A model generated the notes under the pieces. It did not search any database and was not told the origin of the DNA. It worked only from the letters and a program-made list of their open reading frames with translations. From the NCBI RefSeq assembly GCF_024320865.1, contig NZ_JANDBD010000001.1, positions 620,001-684,000 on the forward strand: a DNA stretch of 64,000 nt. The letters run 5' to 3'. A program made the position numbers and the translations under genes. The DNA is from Mycolicibacterium arenosum (GTDB lineage: Bacteria; Actinomycetota; Actinomycetes; Mycobacteriales; Mycobacteriaceae). Shown piece after piece: positions 62,565 to 64,000 of this stretch. Numbering within the stretch: the first letter of the stretch is position 1; each line of letters starts with the position of its first letter.

Positions 62565-63578
62565 TCAGCGCCGCGCTAGTCGAAACTCCCTGGGGGAGAG
62601 GCCGGTCCATCGTTTGAAGGCGTGCGAAAAGTTGGTCGGATCACCGTATCCGAGCTCCGTGGCTATTTGACTCGCCGACATCGATCGAGTGAGTAGTAGC
62701 AACACGGCACTCTCACGCAGACATGACTCGCGCAACTCGCGAAATGTGGTCCCCTCTTCGGCGAGGCGCCGCTTGAGCGTGCTCGTCGACACGGAGAGCT
62801 CGTCGGCGACCGACTGGCTACTGCGCTGCCTCGGATTCTTCTCCAGAAGCTGTCTCACCTTGGCGGAATACGATGTGCCCCCGCTGCGCTGGTCGAGACT
62901 CCGGGTGAGGTCGACGATGGCGAGACGGTAGGCGACGGGATCCGAGAACCGGCACACCTCGCCGAGGGTCTCCGCGGGAATACGGAGGTAGGACATTGGA
63001 GCGTCGAACAATAGACGTCCGGCTAGCGACAGGTTGTCCTCGTGCTCGGCCATGACGACGGGTGCTGGCCAACCGATGTGAAGCGTGATGGTTCGCGCGT
63101 CGTCGACGAGCATGTCCAGCAGCCGCAACAACACCGACCCGCAGTAGGTGACGGCCAGGGCGTCTAGAGCCGGATCGCTCGTGTGGCCGGTGAGCCCAAC
63201 GGTGAGGCCTCGGTCACTTTGGCGAAAGTGTGGACTAACGGCGGTGGTAATCAATGGTAGAAAATCGAGCAGTTTCATGATTTCGGCCACCGATCCTGCG
63301 CTGACCAGTGGAAAGCTCAACGGGCCGAAGGACGTCAACTGCGCCTGGCCGGCGAACGCGAATCCGAGCAGAGTTGCCTGGTTTACGTCGAGACCGGGGT
63401 AGACCTCTTGAAACCACCGCAGCGGAGCCTGAAGGCCATGCTTAACCAGCGTCGAGTCGTCTACCTCTTCACGCGCCATGATGCGGCGGAGGCGCCCTAC
63501 GGCTGGTAGGTCTAGGGCCTTGCTCTCGAGCAGTTGAACGAACGCCAGTGGAGGTACGCCCACATCATCGACCCTCAA
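62565..63578 (-). CDS. AraC-family transcriptional regulator
   Basis: The protein has 337 residues with an N-terminal arabinose-binding-like (OruR/ArgR type) domain and a C-terminal pair of helix-turn-helix motifs: SQSVADELSVSTSTLKRRLA and ASQIATELGYGDPTNFSHAF, then KRWTGLSPREFRLARR. It is transcribed leftward towards mftA and divergent from the ferredoxin gene. AraC-type regulators of this kind control alkane CYP153-ferredoxin operons, so it may activate the ferredoxin side, the mycofactocin side or both. Confidence 0.87.
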   Translation of the reverse strand: MRVDDVGVPPLAFVQLLESKALDLPAVGRLRRIMAREEVDDSTLVKHGLQAPLRWFQEVYPGLDVNQATLLGFAFAGQAQLTSFGPLSFPLVSAGSVAEIMKLLDFLPLITTAVSPHFRQSDRGLTVGLTGHTSDPALDALAVTYCGSVLLRLLDMLVDDARTITLHIGWPAPVVMAEHEDNLSLAGRLLFDAPMSYLRIPAETLGEVCRFSDPVAYRLAIVDLTRSLDQRSGGTSYSAKVRQLLEKNPRQRSSQSVADELSVSTSTLKRRLAEEGTTFRELRESCLRESAVLLLLTRSMSASQIATELGYGDPTNFSHAFKRWTGLSPREFRLARR

Positions 63579-63702
63579 TGCCGCGGCCTCCCTGAGCCAA
63601 ATTCACAAGCTTATGACTCCACCGAGCATAGCCCCGACGCGCATTCCCGGTCACAGTTGTAGTGACGTGGAACACTCGCGGACAACGTATCAGGAGTTAA
63701 CT
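63579..63702. promoter_or_regulatory. Divergent AraC/ferredoxin promoter region
   Basis: The 124-bp gap between divergent starts must contain both promoters. I see no clear inverted repeat. AraC sites are usually direct repeats of about 17 bases and hard to see by eye. Confidence 0.35.
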
Positions 63703-64000
63703 ATGGCAGTCGTCACGTTCGTCTCCCACGACGGAGACAAGCACGAGGCACCTCTCGAGGAGGGCCAGTCACTGATGCAGGTCGCCACCAACAATGCAAT
63801 ACCCGGCATCGATGGCGACTGCGGCGGCGAGGCCGCGTGTGGCACCTGCCACGTCGTCGTCGATCCGCAGTGGTCCGAGCAGGTGGGTCTATCCGGCCCA
63901 GCCGAAGAGGAAATGCTAGCGATGAACCCCGAGCGTCAGCCGACCTCCCGGTTGTCCTGCCAGATGCCGGTTTCCGAGGAGTGGGACGGCTTGATCGTCC
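63703..64000 (+). CDS. [2Fe-2S] ferredoxin, adrenodoxin type (3' end outside window)
   Basis: ATG 63703 has AGGAG six bases upstream (63692-63696). The first 99 residues are visible and the gene runs off the window. Cluster Cys40-x5-Cys46-x2-Cys49 (DCGGEAACGTCHV) and Cys86 (LSCQM) are all present. It passes electrons from a ferredoxin reductase to a P450. Proteins of this start are found with CYP153 alkane hydroxylases. The divergent AraC gene is 124 bases away. Confidence 0.9.
   Translation, partial: MAVVTFVSHDGDKHEAPLEEGQSLMQVATNNAIPGIDGDCGGEAACGTCHVVVDPQWSEQVGLSGPAEEEMLAMNPERQPTSRLSCQMPVSEEWDGLIV

Overview
The window is actinobacterial, most likely a fast-growing Mycobacterium/Mycolicibacterium. 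The evidence is the end of an mce operon with Mce-associated membrane proteins, an MceG ATPase, an MPT51-like mycolyltransferase homologue, F420-type (LLM) oxidoreductases, mycofactocin genes, many TetR regulators and FadD/FadE-type enzymes, high GC, frequent GTG starts and ATGA/GTGA overlaps between genes.

Region 1 (1-6.6 kb) is a cell-envelope block: the 3' end of mceF, two Mce-associated membrane proteins, a secreted CAP-domain protein, a catalytically altered MPT51-like protein, then a TetR gene, a small secreted Cys-containing protein, an mceG-type ATPase and a TetR gene overlapping it by four bases. Region 2 (7-14.4 kb) holds TetR regulators, two membrane proteins, an LLM oxidoreductase, an alpha/beta hydrolase, a thioesterase and a patch of decayed IS256 and IS21 transposases.

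Region 3 (14.7-57.9 kb) is a long acyl-CoA catabolic island: three acyl-CoA ligases, five acyl-CoA dehydrogenases plus one fragment, a biotin-dependent acyl-CoA carboxylase pair, enoyl-CoA hydratases, MaoC/hot-dog proteins, three thiolase-fold proteins (one with a DUF35 partner), an AtuA-family protein, a Baeyer-Villiger-type monooxygenase, a P450, a Zn alcohol dehydrogenase, SDRs, a BadI/BadH-like pair, a class III nucleotidyl cyclase and local GntR/TetR regulators. The mix suggests degradation of a branched or alicyclic acid: ligation, dehydrogenation, beta-methyl carboxylation, hydration, retro-aldol or thiolytic cleavage and ring opening. I found a shared 16-bp palindrome, GTTAGTGNYTRNTAAC, next to three of its transcription units (18009, 29475, 37188).

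Region 4 (58-64 kb) runs leftward as AraC regulator, mftA (29 codons), mftB, mftC, mftD and an aldehyde dehydrogenase; a [2Fe-2S] ferredoxin gene runs rightward off the end. No mftE, mftF or TetR-type mftR is next to it. The layout suggests an oxygenase-ferredoxin system making an alcohol that a mycofactocin-linked dehydrogenase and the aldehyde dehydrogenase then oxidise; the oxygenase itself is outside the window.

I saw no tRNA, rRNA, CRISPR array or intact insertion sequence. Decayed genes are an SDR (49.6-50.3 kb), an acyl-CoA dehydrogenase N-terminus (56.1 kb), two IS21 istA remnants (9.2 and 43.1 kb) and an IS256 remnant (9.7 kb). All functional calls rest on motif recognition without database searches.
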